A stretch of 64,000 nucleotides of DNA from Curtobacterium aurantiacum (GTDB taxonomy: Bacteria; Actinomycetota; Actinomycetes; Actinomycetales; Microbacteriaceae), in the NCBI RefSeq assembly GCF_018598555.1, contig NZ_JAHEWN010000004.1, forward strand, positions 124,001-188,000. Reading direction: 5' to 3'. Position numbers and translations under genes: made by a program. Shown in pieces: positions 44,261 to 53,350 of this stretch. Every line of letters starts with the position of its first letter. Within the stretch, counting starts at the first letter, position 1. The notes below the pieces were generated by a model. The model did not search any database. It was given only the letters and a program-made list of their open reading frames with translations, and was not told the DNA's origin.

Positions 44261-45815
44261 CATCATCCGTTCCTCGAGTGCGTGGTGGGCCCAGTCCAGC
44301 AAGCACGCCCGCCGGACGGCCATCGGCACGACGGCCATCGTGCTGGCCCTCGGGCTCATCACCTGGTCGGTCTGGATCTCGCCGACCGGCCCCGTCTCCA
44401 CCGCCGTGCACCACGCGCTCGGCGTCGAGGCGCCGAAGGCCAAGAAGGTCTCGGCTGCCCAGTTGCAGACGCAGCTCGACGCCGCCCAGGAGCGCATCTG
44501 GGCGCTCGAGGGCAAGCTCGACTCCCGCACGGCCCAGGCCGGGTCGCGTGGCGACCAGATCACGGAGCTCAAGGCGCAGATCGCGTCGCTCCAGTCCCAG
44601 CTCGGTGCCGCGAAGAGCTCGGGAGGCTCGTCCAGCGTCAACGCATCGGGCTCCGGTGACGGCGGCTCGGGCTCCGGCGGTGCCGGTGCCGGTTCCGGGA
44701 ACGGATCCGGTTCGTCGGACAACGGGTCCGGCAGCGGCTCGGGTTCGGGCAACGGCTCGGGCAACGGGTCCGGCTCCGGGTCGAAGCCGAACCCCGGCCC
44801 CTCCACCGACCCGGGTGCGACCCCGGTCGTGACGCCGACGAAGGCCGAGATCCTCGGGCAGCAGTCGCGCTGGTACGGGCTGTACACCGAGCAGTCCCCG
44901 TTCAACTGGGCCGAGTACGACGAGGTCTCCCGGCAGGTCGGCACCGCGTCGAACATGACCGGGTTCTTCCAGGGCTTCGACCAGGAGTTCAACGCCGCCG
45001 CGGTGCAGCGCTCCTGGGCCAACGGTCGCGTCCCGCTCATGACGTGGGAGACGGTGCCGGCGCAGACCGGCAACGACCAGAAGTACGTCCCCGGGTACAC
45101 CAACGAGGACATCTCCGGCGGGTCGTTCGACGCCTACCTGACCAAGTACGCCAAGGCGCTCAAGGCCAACGGGCAGCCGATGGTCATCCGGCTCGACCAC
45201 GAGATGAACGGCTCCTGGTACAACTGGTCCGAGGGTGAGGCCCAGAAGAACCCCGCCGGCTCCTACGTGAAGATGTGGCAGCACGTGCACGACGTCTTCC
45301 AGGCGAACGGTGCGAACCAGTACGTCATCTGGGACTGGTCCCCGAGTCGCATCGACAAGCTCGGCAACCCGAAGTACCAGACGCTCGACTACATGCGGCA
45401 GTACTACCCGGGCGCGGACTACGTCGACTGGGTCGGCATGAGTGGCTACTACCGCGACGCCACCGAGCAGCCGACCTTCGCCACGACGTTCGGTTCGACG
45501 CTCGCGCAGCTCCGGCAGATCGCGCCGGGCAAGGGCATCATGCTCAACGAGATCGGGGCGACCGAGACCGGCACCAGTGTCGCCAACCCGCAGAAGACGC
45601 AGTGGATCAACTCGCTCTTCGACGCCCTGGCGGACCCCGCCAACAGGGACATCGTCGGGTTCGCGTACTTCAGCGAGACGGCGACGACCATCGTCGACGG
45701 CAAGCGCACCACGAACGACTGGCGACTCAACTCCCGCGCCGACTCCCTGCAGGCATTCGCCCAGGGCATCAAGCGCAACGACATCGACTACGACCTGCAG
45801 GAGGTCAAGCAATGA
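44253..45815 (+). CDS. Membrane-anchored GH26 glycoside hydrolase
   Basis: 520 residues. A helix at ~23-45 anchors the protein. A coiled coil (~68-125) and a Gly/Ser/Asn repeat linker (~125-185) present the GH26 barrel outside the cell. Acid/base is Glu317 (RLDHEMNGSWYNW) and nucleophile Glu433 (MLNEIGATE). GH26 enzymes cut beta-mannans and some mixed beta-glucans or xylans. Coupled to the synthase and UDP-glucose dehydrogenase genes, it probably trims or releases the operon's own polymer. Confidence 0.88.
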   Translation: MSDIIRSSSAWWAQSSKHARRTAIGTTAIVLALGLITWSVWISPTGPVSTAVHHALGVEAPKAKKVSAAQLQTQLDAAQERIWALEGKLDSRTAQAGSRGDQITELKAQIASLQSQLGAAKSSGGSSSVNASGSGDGGSGSGGAGAGSGNGSGSSDNGSGSGSGSGNGSGNGSGSGSKPNPGPSTDPGATPVVTPTKAEILGQQSRWYGLYTEQSPFNWAEYDEVSRQVGTASNMTGFFQGFDQEFNAAAVQRSWANGRVPLMTWETVPAQTGNDQKYVPGYTNEDISGGSFDAYLTKYAKALKANGQPMVIRLDHEMNGSWYNWSEGEAQKNPAGSYVKMWQHVHDVFQANGANQYVIWDWSPSRIDKLGNPKYQTLDYMRQYYPGADYVDWVGMSGYYRDATEQPTFATTFGSTLAQLRQIAPGKGIMLNEIGATETGTSVANPQKTQWINSLFDALADPANRDIVGFAYFSETATTIVDGKRTTNDWRLNSRADSLQAFAQGIKRNDIDYDLQEVKQ

Positions 45816-47239
45816 CCGCGTCCAAGAAGTCGCCCGACCAGGCAGACACCCGTCCCGCTCCCGTCATCAGCGTCATCGGCACCGGCTACCTCGGTGCCAC
45901 CCACGCGGCCGCCATGGCCGAGATGGGCTTCGAGACCATCGGTGTCGACATCGACCCGTCGAAGCTCGCCGCACTGTCCGCCGGCGAGGTCCCGTTCTTC
46001 GAGCCCGGGCTGCCCGAGCTCATCACGAAGCACGTCGCGAGCGGCAAGCTCCGCTTCACGGCGGACATCGCCTCCGCGGTCGCCGCAGCGGACGTCCACT
46101 TCGTCTGCGTCGGCACCCCGCAGAAGGCCGGCTCGCACGCCGCGAACCTGGCGTACGTCGAGAGCGCCACCCGGGGCGTGGCCGAGAACCTCACCCACCC
46201 GGGCCTGATCGTCGGCAAGTCGACGGTCCCGGTCGGCACGGCAGCGCGGCTCCGCGGCATCGTCCGCGAGTTCACGCCCGCCGGCATCGACGCCGAGCTC
46301 ATCTGGAACCCCGAGTTCCTGCGTGAGGGCAAGGCCGTCGAGGACACCCTGCACCCGGACCGCCTGGTCTGGGGCGGTGCCTCCGAGGCCGCCGACGCCG
46401 TGATCCGCGAGGTCTACGCGGCACCCATCAGCGAGGGCACGCCGGTGATCACGACCGACCTCGCCACCGCCGAACTCGTCAAGGTGAGTGCCAACGCGTT
46501 CCTCGCCACGAAGATCTCGTTCATCAACGCGATCTCCGAGATGTGCGCGATCACCGGGGCCGACGTGACGACGCTCGCCGACGCCCTCGGGCACGACGCC
46601 CGCATCGGCCGGAAGTTCCTGAACGCCGGTCTCGGGTTCGGTGGCGGCTGCCTGCCGAAGGACATCCGGGCCCTCATGTACCGCGCCAACGAGATCGGCG
46701 CTGGCCAGGTCGTCGGCCTCATGCAGCAGGTCGACGAGATCAACATGGGCCAGCGCCAGCGGGTCATCGACATGGCGATCGACTCCGCCGGGGGATCGGT
46801 GCTCAACCGTCGCGTGGCCGTCATCGGCGCCGCGTTCAAGCCCCTCACCGACGACGTCCGGGACTCCCCGGCGCTCAACGTCGCCGCCGCGCTGCACCTC
46901 CGCGGCGCCCAGGTGACGCTCTGGGACCCCGAGGCGATGGAGCCGGCCAAGCGCTCGTTCCCCACCCTGAGCTACGCCGCCTCGATGACGGACGCGATCG
47001 AGGGCGCCGACGTCGTCCTCGTGCTCACCGAGTGGGACGACATCATCACCGCCGACCCGGTCGCCCTCGGTGACCTCGTCGGTCGCCGCGTCGTGATCGA
47101 CGCGCGCAACTGCCTCCCGGTCTCCGACTGGGTGAAAGCGGGGTGGACCGTCCGTTCCCTGGGACGTCCCACGCCGGTCACGGGTGCACCCGTGAGCGTC
47201 GCAGCGGGGACGAACGACGCGTTGGCCACGAGCCGCTAG
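45812..47239 (+). CDS. ugd: UDP-glucose 6-dehydrogenase
   Basis: 475 residues from ATG 45812, overlapping the GH26 stop by four bases. NAD site VIGTGYLGATHAA (~22), catalytic NPEFLREGKAVED, Lys in LVKVSANAFLATKISF and nucleophile Cys280 in GFGGGCLPKD; the C-terminal UDP-binding domain has GAAFKPLTDDVRDSPA. It makes UDP-glucuronate, so the operon's polymer probably contains glucuronic acid. Full length. Confidence 0.93.
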   Translation: MTASKKSPDQADTRPAPVISVIGTGYLGATHAAAMAEMGFETIGVDIDPSKLAALSAGEVPFFEPGLPELITKHVASGKLRFTADIASAVAAADVHFVCVGTPQKAGSHAANLAYVESATRGVAENLTHPGLIVGKSTVPVGTAARLRGIVREFTPAGIDAELIWNPEFLREGKAVEDTLHPDRLVWGGASEAADAVIREVYAAPISEGTPVITTDLATAELVKVSANAFLATKISFINAISEMCAITGADVTTLADALGHDARIGRKFLNAGLGFGGGCLPKDIRALMYRANEIGAGQVVGLMQQVDEINMGQRQRVIDMAIDSAGGSVLNRRVAVIGAAFKPLTDDVRDSPALNVAAALHLRGAQVTLWDPEAMEPAKRSFPTLSYAASMTDAIEGADVVLVLTEWDDIITADPVALGDLVGRRVVIDARNCLPVSDWVKAGWTVRSLGRPTPVTGAPVSVAAGTNDALATSR

Positions 47240-47309
47240 TCACCGTTCGCGAGACGGGGTCCGTGCCGGGCGGCGCGGGCCCCGTTCCCGTGTGCCCGGG
47301 GTCCGTGGT

Positions 47310-47415
47310 CGTTTCGGGCGTACCTGGTCGGTTCGGGCGTACCTGGTCGTTTCGGGCGTACCTGGTCGATTCGGGCGTACCTGGTCGGGAGTTCTGACCA
47401 GGTACGCCCGATTCC
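47310..47415. repeat. 19-bp iteron array, locus 4
   Basis: GGGCGTACCT units start at 47316, 47335, 47354 and 47373 (19-base period, spacer GGTCGTTTC). The last pairs with an inverted copy (15-bp stem, 47372-47386 with 47396-47410, 9-base loop). A TGGGAAGGAAC tail follows near 47436. It lies between converging ugd and glnA1. Confidence 0.87.
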
Positions 47416-47460
47416 GCTTTCCAGTCCACGTGCGATGGGAAGGAACGTGCGTCGCGACCG

Positions 47461-47507
47461 CCTGGAGGCCCGGCACCCGGCCGCCGGACCGGCACCGGGC
47501 CTCCAGG
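47461..47507. terminator. GGAGGC-family palindrome
   Basis: 13-bp outer stem (CCTGGAGGCCCGG and its complement) with a GC-rich, self-pairing interior, between ugd and glnA1. Confidence 0.65.
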
Positions 47508-47555
47508 CGGTCGCCTCCGCGCCCCGCGCTCACGGTGGCCGCGTCGGCACGCGCT

Positions 47556-47597
47556 GGGCGACACCTCACGGGCGGCGCAGCCCGTGAGGTGTCGCCC
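47556..47597. terminator. 18-bp inverted repeat
   Basis: Arms GGGCGACACCTCACGGGC and its exact complement, 6-base loop; unrelated in sequence to the other families. Confidence 0.6.
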
Positions 47598-47620
47598 ACC
47601 CCGAAACGTGGCCGGCACGG

Positions 47621-47656
47621 CGAAGGGCCCCGCACCTGACGGTGCGGGGCCCTTCG
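47621..47656. terminator. Terminator of glnA1
   Basis: 16-bp perfect stem (CGAAGGGCCCCGCACC and complement), tetraloop TGAC, 14 bases past the glnA1 stop. Confidence 0.85.
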
Positions 47657-47670
47657 TGCTGGCAGAGAAC

Positions 47671-49095
47671 TCAGACGCCGAAGTACAGCTCGTACTCGAA
47701 CGGGTGCGGGCGCTGGGCCAGCGGGAGGATCTCGTTCTCACGCTTGTAGTCGATCCAGGTCTGGATGAGGTCCTCGGTGAAGACGTTGCCCTTCGTGAGG
47801 AACTCGTGGTCCGCCTCGAGTGCGTCGAGTGCCTCGTCGAGGGAGCCGGGGACCTGGGGGATGCCCTTCGCTTCCTCCGGGGGGAGCTCGTAGAGGTCCT
47901 TGTCGACCGGCTCGTGCGGCTCGATGCGGTTCTGGATGCCGTCGAGGCCCGCCATCAGCTGCGCGGCGAAGGCGAGGTACGGGTTGCCGGAGGCGTCGGG
48001 CGCACGGAACTCGATGCGCTTGGCCTTCGGGTTCGTGCCGGTGATCGGGATGCGGATCGCCGCCGAGCGGTTGCCGGCCGAGTAGACCAGGTTGACCGGG
48101 GCCTCGAAGCCCTTGACCAGGCGGTGGTACGAGTTGATCGAGGGGTTGGTGAAGGCGAGCAGCGCCGGGGCGTGCTTGAGGATGCCACCGATGTACCAGC
48201 GGGCGAGGTCCGACAGTCCGCCGTAGCCGTTCTCGTCGTAGAAGAGCGGCTTGCCGTCCGACCAGAGCGACTGGTGGGTGTGCATGCCCGAGCCGTTGTC
48301 GCCGAACAGGGGCTTCGGCATGAACGTGGCGACCTTGCCCCACTGGTCAGCGGTGTTCTTGACGATGTACTTGAACTTCAGGATGTCGTCCGCGGCGTGG
48401 ACCATCGTGTCGAACTTGTAGTTGATCTCCTGCTGGCCGCCCGTGCCCACCTCGTGGTGCGAGCGCTCGAGCTCGAAGCCGGCGTCGATCAGCTTGAGGG
48501 TGATGTCGTCGCGCAGGTCGGCGGTCTTGTCGACCGGCGACACCGGGAAGTAGCCGCCCTTGTACGGGGTCTTGTTGGCGAGGTTGCCGCCCTCTTCGTC
48601 ACGACCGGTGTTCCACGCGCCCTCTTCCGAGTCGACCGCGTAGAAGGACTCGTTCTGCGTGACCGAGTAGCGGACGTCGTCGAAGATGTAGAACTCGGCC
48701 TCGGGGGCGAAGAACGCGGTGTCCGCGATGCCCGTCGACGCGAGGTACTTCTCGGCCTTCTTCGCCACCTGGCGCGGGTCGCGGCCGTAGATCTCGCCGT
48801 TCCGCGGGTTGTAGATGTCGAAGATCATGATGAGCGTGCGCTCGGCGCGGAACTGGTCGACGTACGCCGTGGTGACATCGGGGATCAGCTGCATGTCGGA
48901 CTCGTGGATCGACGCGAAGCCGCGGATGGAGGAGCCGTCGAACAGCTGGCCGACCGAGAAGAAGTCCTCGTCGACGGTGGATGCCGGGATGTTGAAGTGC
49001 TGCTGCACACCGGGCAGGTCCGTGAAGCGGATGTCGAGGAACTTGACGTCGGTGTCCTTGATGAAGGCCAGGACCTCGGAGGAATCGCTGAACAT
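47671..49095 (-). CDS. glnA: Glutamine synthetase type I, GlnA1
   Basis: 474 residues from ATG 49095 (GGAG upstream). Motifs: [42 protein letters not shown]. The adenylylation site is Tyr402 in [11 protein letters not shown], the form modified by GlnE, whose gene is 5.5 kb away beyond the exopolysaccharide operon. This is the main ammonia-assimilating enzyme, a dodecamer in the cytoplasm. The 39-base longer frame at 49134 has no ribosome site and was rejected. Confidence 0.95.
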   Translation of the reverse strand: MFSDSSEVLAFIKDTDVKFLDIRFTDLPGVQQHFNIPASTVDEDFFSVGQLFDGSSIRGFASIHESDMQLIPDVTTAYVDQFRAERTLIMIFDIYNPRNGEIYGRDPRQVAKKAEKYLASTGIADTAFFAPEAEFYIFDDVRYSVTQNESFYAVDSEEGAWNTGRDEEGGNLANKTPYKGGYFPVSPVDKTADLRDDITLKLIDAGFELERSHHEVGTGGQQEINYKFDTMVHAADDILKFKYIVKNTADQWGKVATFMPKPLFGDNGSGMHTHQSLWSDGKPLFYDENGYGGLSDLARWYIGGILKHAPALLAFTNPSINSYHRLVKGFEAPVNLVYSAGNRSAAIRIPITGTNPKAKRIEFRAPDASGNPYLAFAAQLMAGLDGIQNRIEPHEPVDKDLYELPPEEAKGIPQVPGSLDEALDALEADHEFLTKGNVFTEDLIQTWIDYKRENEILPLAQRPHPFEYELYFGV

Positions 49096-49223
49096 GGGGC
49101 CGATCTCCAATGGGTTGGGTGATGTCGGAGGCACCGGTCAAGGCACCTCCGACGAGGCTATTGACACGGGGTTTCCCGGACATGACTGGATTGTTTCAGG
49201 CGTGTTACGCCCGGGCCGTCGCC

Positions 49224-49229
49224 TACGCT
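49224..49229 (+). promoter_or_regulatory. Leaderless -10 box
   Basis: TACGCT, 6 bases before ATG 49236. Confidence 0.6.
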
Positions 49230-49235
49230 GGGACC

Positions 49236-49691
49236 ATGGCCCGCAGCACCCCCAGTCCGTCCGCGTCCTCCGAACACCCGGACGGGTGGCCGGGCAAGGA
49301 CCTCGGACTGCCGGAAGAGGGGCCGCGGAGCGTCGGTCGCATCGGTCGGCGGGTCGTCGCACTGCTGATCGACGGGCTCCTGGCCGACCTCGTCGCGTAC
49401 GTCACCGGCGTGTGGTCGCCGATGAACGGCTCGGGTGACATCGCCCACACCTGGATCCAGCTCGCCATCTTCGCCGTGCTGCAGATCGTGTTCATCTGCC
49501 TGCTGTCCGGGTCGTTCGGGCACATCTGCGTCGGGCTGCGGGTCGTCCCGATGCGCGGCGGCTACGTCGGGGTGTGGCGGGCGATCGTCCGTACGGTGCT
49601 GCTCTGCCTGGTCGTGCCGGCGCTCATCATCGACCGCGACAGCCGGGGCGCGCACGATCGGATCGCCGGGACGGTGCTCGTCCGGCGCTGA
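49236..49691 (+). CDS. RDD-family membrane protein
   Basis: 151 residues from ATG 49236. The family motif (Arg...Asp-Asp) is seen as VGRIGRRVVALLIDGLLADL. Three membrane helices follow, with GHICVGLRVVPMRGG between helices 2 and 3 and DRDSRGAHDRIAGTVLV at the end. RDD proteins are small transporters or ion antiporters of unclear role. The gene sits head to head with glnA1, as in many actinobacteria. Confidence 0.88.
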   Translation: MARSTPSPSASSEHPDGWPGKDLGLPEEGPRSVGRIGRRVVALLIDGLLADLVAYVTGVWSPMNGSGDIAHTWIQLAIFAVLQIVFICLLSGSFGHICVGLRVVPMRGGYVGVWRAIVRTVLLCLVVPALIIDRDSRGAHDRIAGTVLVRR

Positions 49692-49735
49692 TCGCGTCGG
49701 CCGCGGGTGCGGCGCGCGGGCCATCCGCATCCGCA

Positions 49736-49945
49736 CGGTGCGAGGTTGGTCGTCTGGTGCGAGGTTGCGTACTCCGTGCGCGCTCCGTCCCCTCGCACCG
49801 AGTACGCAACCTCGCACCATGCAGGGCCTCCGCTGCTCGCCCTCGCACCGTGCGAGGTTGCTCATCGGATCCGAGCTTGCCCGCCCCGTGCGCGGTCGGA
49901 GTCCCGCACCGAACTGGGAACCTCGCACGGTTCAGCGAAGGTCGC
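49736..49945. repeat. GTGCGAGGTTG repeat cluster with 20-bp inverted pair
   Basis: Copies of GTGCGAGGTTG occur near 49738, 49757 and 49849, and inverted copies at 49808 and 49919. The pair 49755-49774 and 49800-49819 is a perfect 20-bp inverted repeat with a 25-base loop. It fills the gap between the RDD gene and the DUF4191 gene; no gene seen. Confidence 0.75.
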
Positions 49946-49994
49946 ACGGTGCGGGCGTCGCGAACATCGACGCCCCGCCGTCACCTCACCCACA

Positions 49995-50036
49995 CACGAG
50001 AACGCCCCCGACCATCTGGTCGGGGGCGTTCTCGTG
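49995..50036. terminator. Bidirectional terminator
   Basis: Perfect 20-bp stem (arm CACGAGAACGCCCCCGACCA), 2-base loop, next to the DUF4191 stop. Confidence 0.85.
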
Positions 50037-50051
50037 CATGTGGAGCTTGGG

Positions 50052-50768
50052 TCAGCGCGGCCGTCCGGCACGGGCGCGCATCGGGTCCATGCCCTTCGGG
50101 ATCGCTGCGGCGGGGCTCTGCGTCAGGGAGTCGAGGCGGTTCGCGACGGCCAGGACCTCGTTGCGGTTGAGCGACTTCTTCAGCTTGTTCATCGCGCGGG
50201 GGAGCTTGTGCAGCGTGAGGCTGTCACCCGTGCCGTCACCCACGTGCAGCACGTGCACGGCGACGTTCGGGACGATGCGCTGGACCTTGCGGCGCTCCTC
50301 GTCGACCTGGCGGTTCAGGTTGCCACGCTGGCCCTCGGTGATCAGGACGACACCGGGACGGCCGACTGCGCGGTAGACCGCCGCCTGCGACCGGCCGTGG
50401 ACCGCGACGGGCATCTCGCTCGAGCGCCACTGGCGACGGAGGGAGTTCGACAGCACAGCGCCGACGGCACCCGGCTGCCCTTCGATCTGCGAGTACGCGG
50501 CCCGTTCGGCGAGACGCCCCAGCACGATCAGGAAGAGCAGCACACCGAGCAGCACACCGGCGACGATCCACAGGATGATCGCGAGCCAGTTCTGCCCCGG
50601 CAGGAGCAGGGCCAGCAGGACACCGAGGACGACCGGGCCGACGAAGGCGAGGGCGAACCACCAGACCGACGACGGGTCGGCCTTTCGGGTCATCTGGAAG
50701 ACCTGGAACATCTGCTTGAGACGCCCCGGCTCCTTCGCCTTCTTGTCTGTGGAAGAGCTGCGTGCCAT
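50052..50768 (-). CDS. DUF4191 membrane protein
   Basis: 238 residues from ATG 50768. After a basic start (KKAKEPGRLKQMFQVFQMTRKADPS), two helices (WWFALAFVGPVVLGVLLALL and LAIILWIVAGVLLGVLLFLIVLG) are followed by a ~140-residue cytoplasmic domain ending in ...MDPMRARAGRPR. DUF4191 is almost confined to actinobacteria and has no known role. Neighbour of the lipoate-enzyme genes, as in related genomes. Confidence 0.88.
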   Translation of the reverse strand: MARSSSTDKKAKEPGRLKQMFQVFQMTRKADPSSVWWFALAFVGPVVLGVLLALLLPGQNWLAIILWIVAGVLLGVLLFLIVLGRLAERAAYSQIEGQPGAVGAVLSNSLRRQWRSSEMPVAVHGRSQAAVYRAVGRPGVVLITEGQRGNLNRQVDEERRKVQRIVPNVAVHVLHVGDGTGDSLTLHKLPRAMNKLKKSLNRNEVLAVANRLDSLTQSPAAAIPKGMDPMRARAGRPR

Positions 50769-50774
50769 GCGAAC

Positions 50775-50780
50775 AGGATA
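50775..50780 (-). promoter_or_regulatory. Leaderless -10 box of DUF4191 gene
   Basis: TATCCT on the minus strand, 6 bases before ATG 50768. Confidence 0.6.
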
Positions 50781-50896
50781 CGGCCTCCGTGCGCCGGGGG
50801 AGACCGTCGCGCGTCCGGCTGTGCGCGAACACGTCTTGTCCACAGGTGCTGCAGGACAGCCTGGAGGCCCGCCCCGCCTCCGCCACCCTGGTCACC

Positions 50897-51697
50897 ATGG
50901 AGACGAGCACCGACCACCACCCCGACCGCTGGATCGCCACCGGCGACGAGACCGATGTGCTCACGTGGGTCGCCGACCGCTCCGCGGCCGTCGAACGACA
51001 CCTCGTCCCGGTGGCCGCCGTCGGTCGGACCCCGACGGGGCATCTCGTGGTCGACCTCGACCGGCCGACCGGCACACCACTCGTGGCGGCCCTCGAGCGA
51101 CTGGGCACCCCCACCACCGGCGTCGCGGTGACCCTCGCGGTACCGCTCCTCGAGCTCCTCGTGGCGGCGCACGACGGCGCCGTCCTGCTCGGTACCGCCG
51201 GCATCGACGACGTGCTGGTGGACGACTCCGGCGCCGTCGTCCTCTGCGACCGCCCGAACAACGCGACGACCCCGACGACCCCGACGACCCTGACGCGCAT
51301 CACCCACCCGGCGGACGCGACCCGGACCCTCGTGCTGGCGGCCCGGACGGTGTGGGACCGCGTCGACTCGGCCGAGCCCACCCAGGTCCAGGTGCTCGAG
51401 GCGCTGCAGGACGCCCTCGACGGCGACGGTCCGAGCGCCAGAGCGGCACTCGACGTCGTCCGTGCGAGTGCCCCGCCCCGCCCGTTCCGGTGGACCCCGG
51501 TGCCGAGCGACCTCGTGTTCGCCGAGCCGCCGACACCGAACGGGCAGGACGGACTGCTCGAGCGCCTCCGCGACGTCGTCGAACACGGCGTCCCGCTCGG
51601 AGCCGACCGGACACTCCCGCTCCGCCGGGTGCTCGTGGGGCTCGTCGTCGCCGTCGGCTCGGTGGTCGCCGCCCTCACCCTGCTCAGCCGCGGTTGA
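50897..51697 (+). CDS. Tail-anchored protein of unknown function
   Basis: 266 residues from ATG 50897. The layout vaguely resembles a degenerate kinase-like lobe (HLVPVAAVGRTPTGHLVVDLDR, then a helical AVPLLELLVAAHDGAVLLG and VLVDDSGAVVLCDRPN), but no catalytic residues can be named. It ends with one membrane helix (VLVGLVVAVGSVVAALTLL). A small T-T-P repeat (TTPTTPTT) sits mid-protein. Confidence 0.6.
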   Translation: METSTDHHPDRWIATGDETDVLTWVADRSAAVERHLVPVAAVGRTPTGHLVVDLDRPTGTPLVAALERLGTPTTGVAVTLAVPLLELLVAAHDGAVLLGTAGIDDVLVDDSGAVVLCDRPNNATTPTTPTTLTRITHPADATRTLVLAARTVWDRVDSAEPTQVQVLEALQDALDGDGPSARAALDVVRASAPPRPFRWTPVPSDLVFAEPPTPNGQDGLLERLRDVVEHGVPLGADRTLPLRRVLVGLVVAVGSVVAALTLLSRG

Positions 51698-51719
51698 CGT
51701 CGAACGCCCGGCAACGGGG

Positions 51720-51754
51720 ACGGCCCCGGCCCCCACGAGGGGAACCGGGGCCGT
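51720..51754. terminator. Terminator between converging genes
   Basis: Stem ACGGCCCCGG with its complement, GC-rich loop, just past the sucB stop. Confidence 0.7.
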
Positions 51755-51771
51755 CGGCCGTGCTGCTGGGA

Positions 51772-53277
51772 TCAGTACCCGAGGTTCGGGGCGAAGTTGC
51801 CCTCTTCGAGGCGGTTCTTCACCGCGACGAGGTACCGCGAGGCGTCCGCCCCGTCGATGATCCGGTGGTCGTACGACAGCGCCAGGTAGACGAACGAGCG
51901 GATGGCGATGGCCTCCTGGCCGTCGACCTTCACGACCGCCGGACGCTTCGTGACGATGCCGGTGCCGAGGATCGCCGACTGCGGCAGGAACACCACGGGG
52001 GTGTCGAACAGCGCGCCGCGCGAACCGGTGTTGGTCAGCGTGAACGTGCCGCCGGCGAGCTCGTCGGGCTTGAGCTGGTTGTTCCGGGTGCGCTCGGCGA
52101 GGTCCGCGATGGACTTCGAGAACTGCGCCAGGTCCAGCGAGGCCGCGTCCTTGATGACCGGGGTCAGCAGGCCACGCTCGGTGTCCACCGCGATGGAGAC
52201 GTTCTCGGTCTCCGGGTAGACGATCTCGTCGCCCTCGACCGTGGAGTTGATCTTCGGGTGGGCCTTCAGCGCCTCGGACGCCGCGAGGGCGAAGAACGGC
52301 ATGAAGGAGAGCTTCGAGCCGGTCTTCTCGAGGAACTCCGCCTTGTGCGCGTCGCGGAACTGCGCCACCTTCGTGACGTCGACCTCGACGACGCTCGTGA
52401 GCTGTGCGGTCGAGGTCATCGACTGCACGGCACGCTCGGCGACCACCTTGCGCAGGCGGGTCATCTTCTCGCGGGTTCCGCGCAGCGGCGAGACCTCGGC
52501 GACGAACGGGCCGGACGCGGCGGCAGGTGCTGCTGCGGCCGAGGCGGCCGGAGCCTTCGCGGCGGCGGCGAGGACGTCCTCCTTGCGGATGCGCCCCCCG
52601 ACACCGGAACCCGTGACGGTCGAGAGGTCGACACCCTGCTCGTTGGCGAGCTTGCGCACCAGCGGGGTGACGTAGCCGGAGGCTGCGCCGTCCTGCGTGG
52701 GGTTCGGGACCGCGGCGGCGGCCGTGGCGTTCGGCGCGGACGCCGGAGCCGGTGCAGCTGCCGGAGCGGCCTGGGCCGGGACGGCTGCCGGGGGAGCGGC
52801 GGCGGGCGGCGGGACCGGCGCGGCGGCCGGGACCGGTGCCGCGGCGGGCGGAGCGGACGGAGCCTGCGGCGCAGCCGGCTGCGTCTGTCCGGCCGGGGCC
52901 GGCTCGGGCTCGGTGGGCTCGGGCGCGGGGGTCTCGGACTCCTGCTCCGTGCTCGGAGCGGCTTCGGGCTCCTCGGCGTCGGCCGCGGCGGCGTTCGCGT
53001 CGGAGTCGGACGAGTCCGAACCACCGTCGGACGAGCCGGAGCCGTCGCCGATCTTCACGAGGGCGGTGCCGACCTCGACGGTCTCGTCCTCTTGCACCAG
53101 GATCTCCTCGACGACGCCGGCGATCGGCGACGGGATCTCGGTGTCGACCTTGTCGGTCGAGACCTCGAGCAGCGGCTCGTCGACCTCGACCCGGTCACCG
53201 ACGTTCTTCAGCCATCGGGTCACCGTGCCCTCGGTGACGCTCTCGCCGAGCGCCGGGAGGTTGACGGATTCGCTCAT
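51772..53277 (-). CDS. sucB: Dihydrolipoamide acyltransferase (2-oxoacid dehydrogenase E2)
   Basis: 501 residues. One lipoyl domain (lipoyl-lysine Lys43 in [12 protein letters not shown]), an Ala/Pro/Glu-rich linker (~80-200), an E3-binding domain ([23 protein letters not shown]) and the catalytic domain with [12 protein letters not shown] (His471, Asp475). A succinyl- or acetyl-transferring E2; actinobacteria often use one such protein for both complexes, so the substrate is left open. It lies 73 bases downstream of lpd. Confidence 0.93.
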   Translation of the reverse strand: MSESVNLPALGESVTEGTVTRWLKNVGDRVEVDEPLLEVSTDKVDTEIPSPIAGVVEEILVQEDETVEVGTALVKIGDGSGSSDGGSDSSDSDANAAAADAEEPEAAPSTEQESETPAPEPTEPEPAPAGQTQPAAPQAPSAPPAAAPVPAAAPVPPPAAAPPAAVPAQAAPAAAPAPASAPNATAAAAVPNPTQDGAASGYVTPLVRKLANEQGVDLSTVTGSGVGGRIRKEDVLAAAAKAPAASAAAAPAAASGPFVAEVSPLRGTREKMTRLRKVVAERAVQSMTSTAQLTSVVEVDVTKVAQFRDAHKAEFLEKTGSKLSFMPFFALAASEALKAHPKINSTVEGDEIVYPETENVSIAVDTERGLLTPVIKDAASLDLAQFSKSIADLAERTRNNQLKPDELAGGTFTLTNTGSRGALFDTPVVFLPQSAILGTGIVTKRPAVVKVDGQEAIAIRSFVYLALSYDHRIIDGADASRYLVAVKNRLEEGNFAPNLGY

Positions 53278-53350
53278 CGGGTGGACTCCTCTTCGCGGGG
53301 GATTGCAGTGGTTGGTGTTGTCATGGTCACAGTGCGCGGACCGGTGCCGG

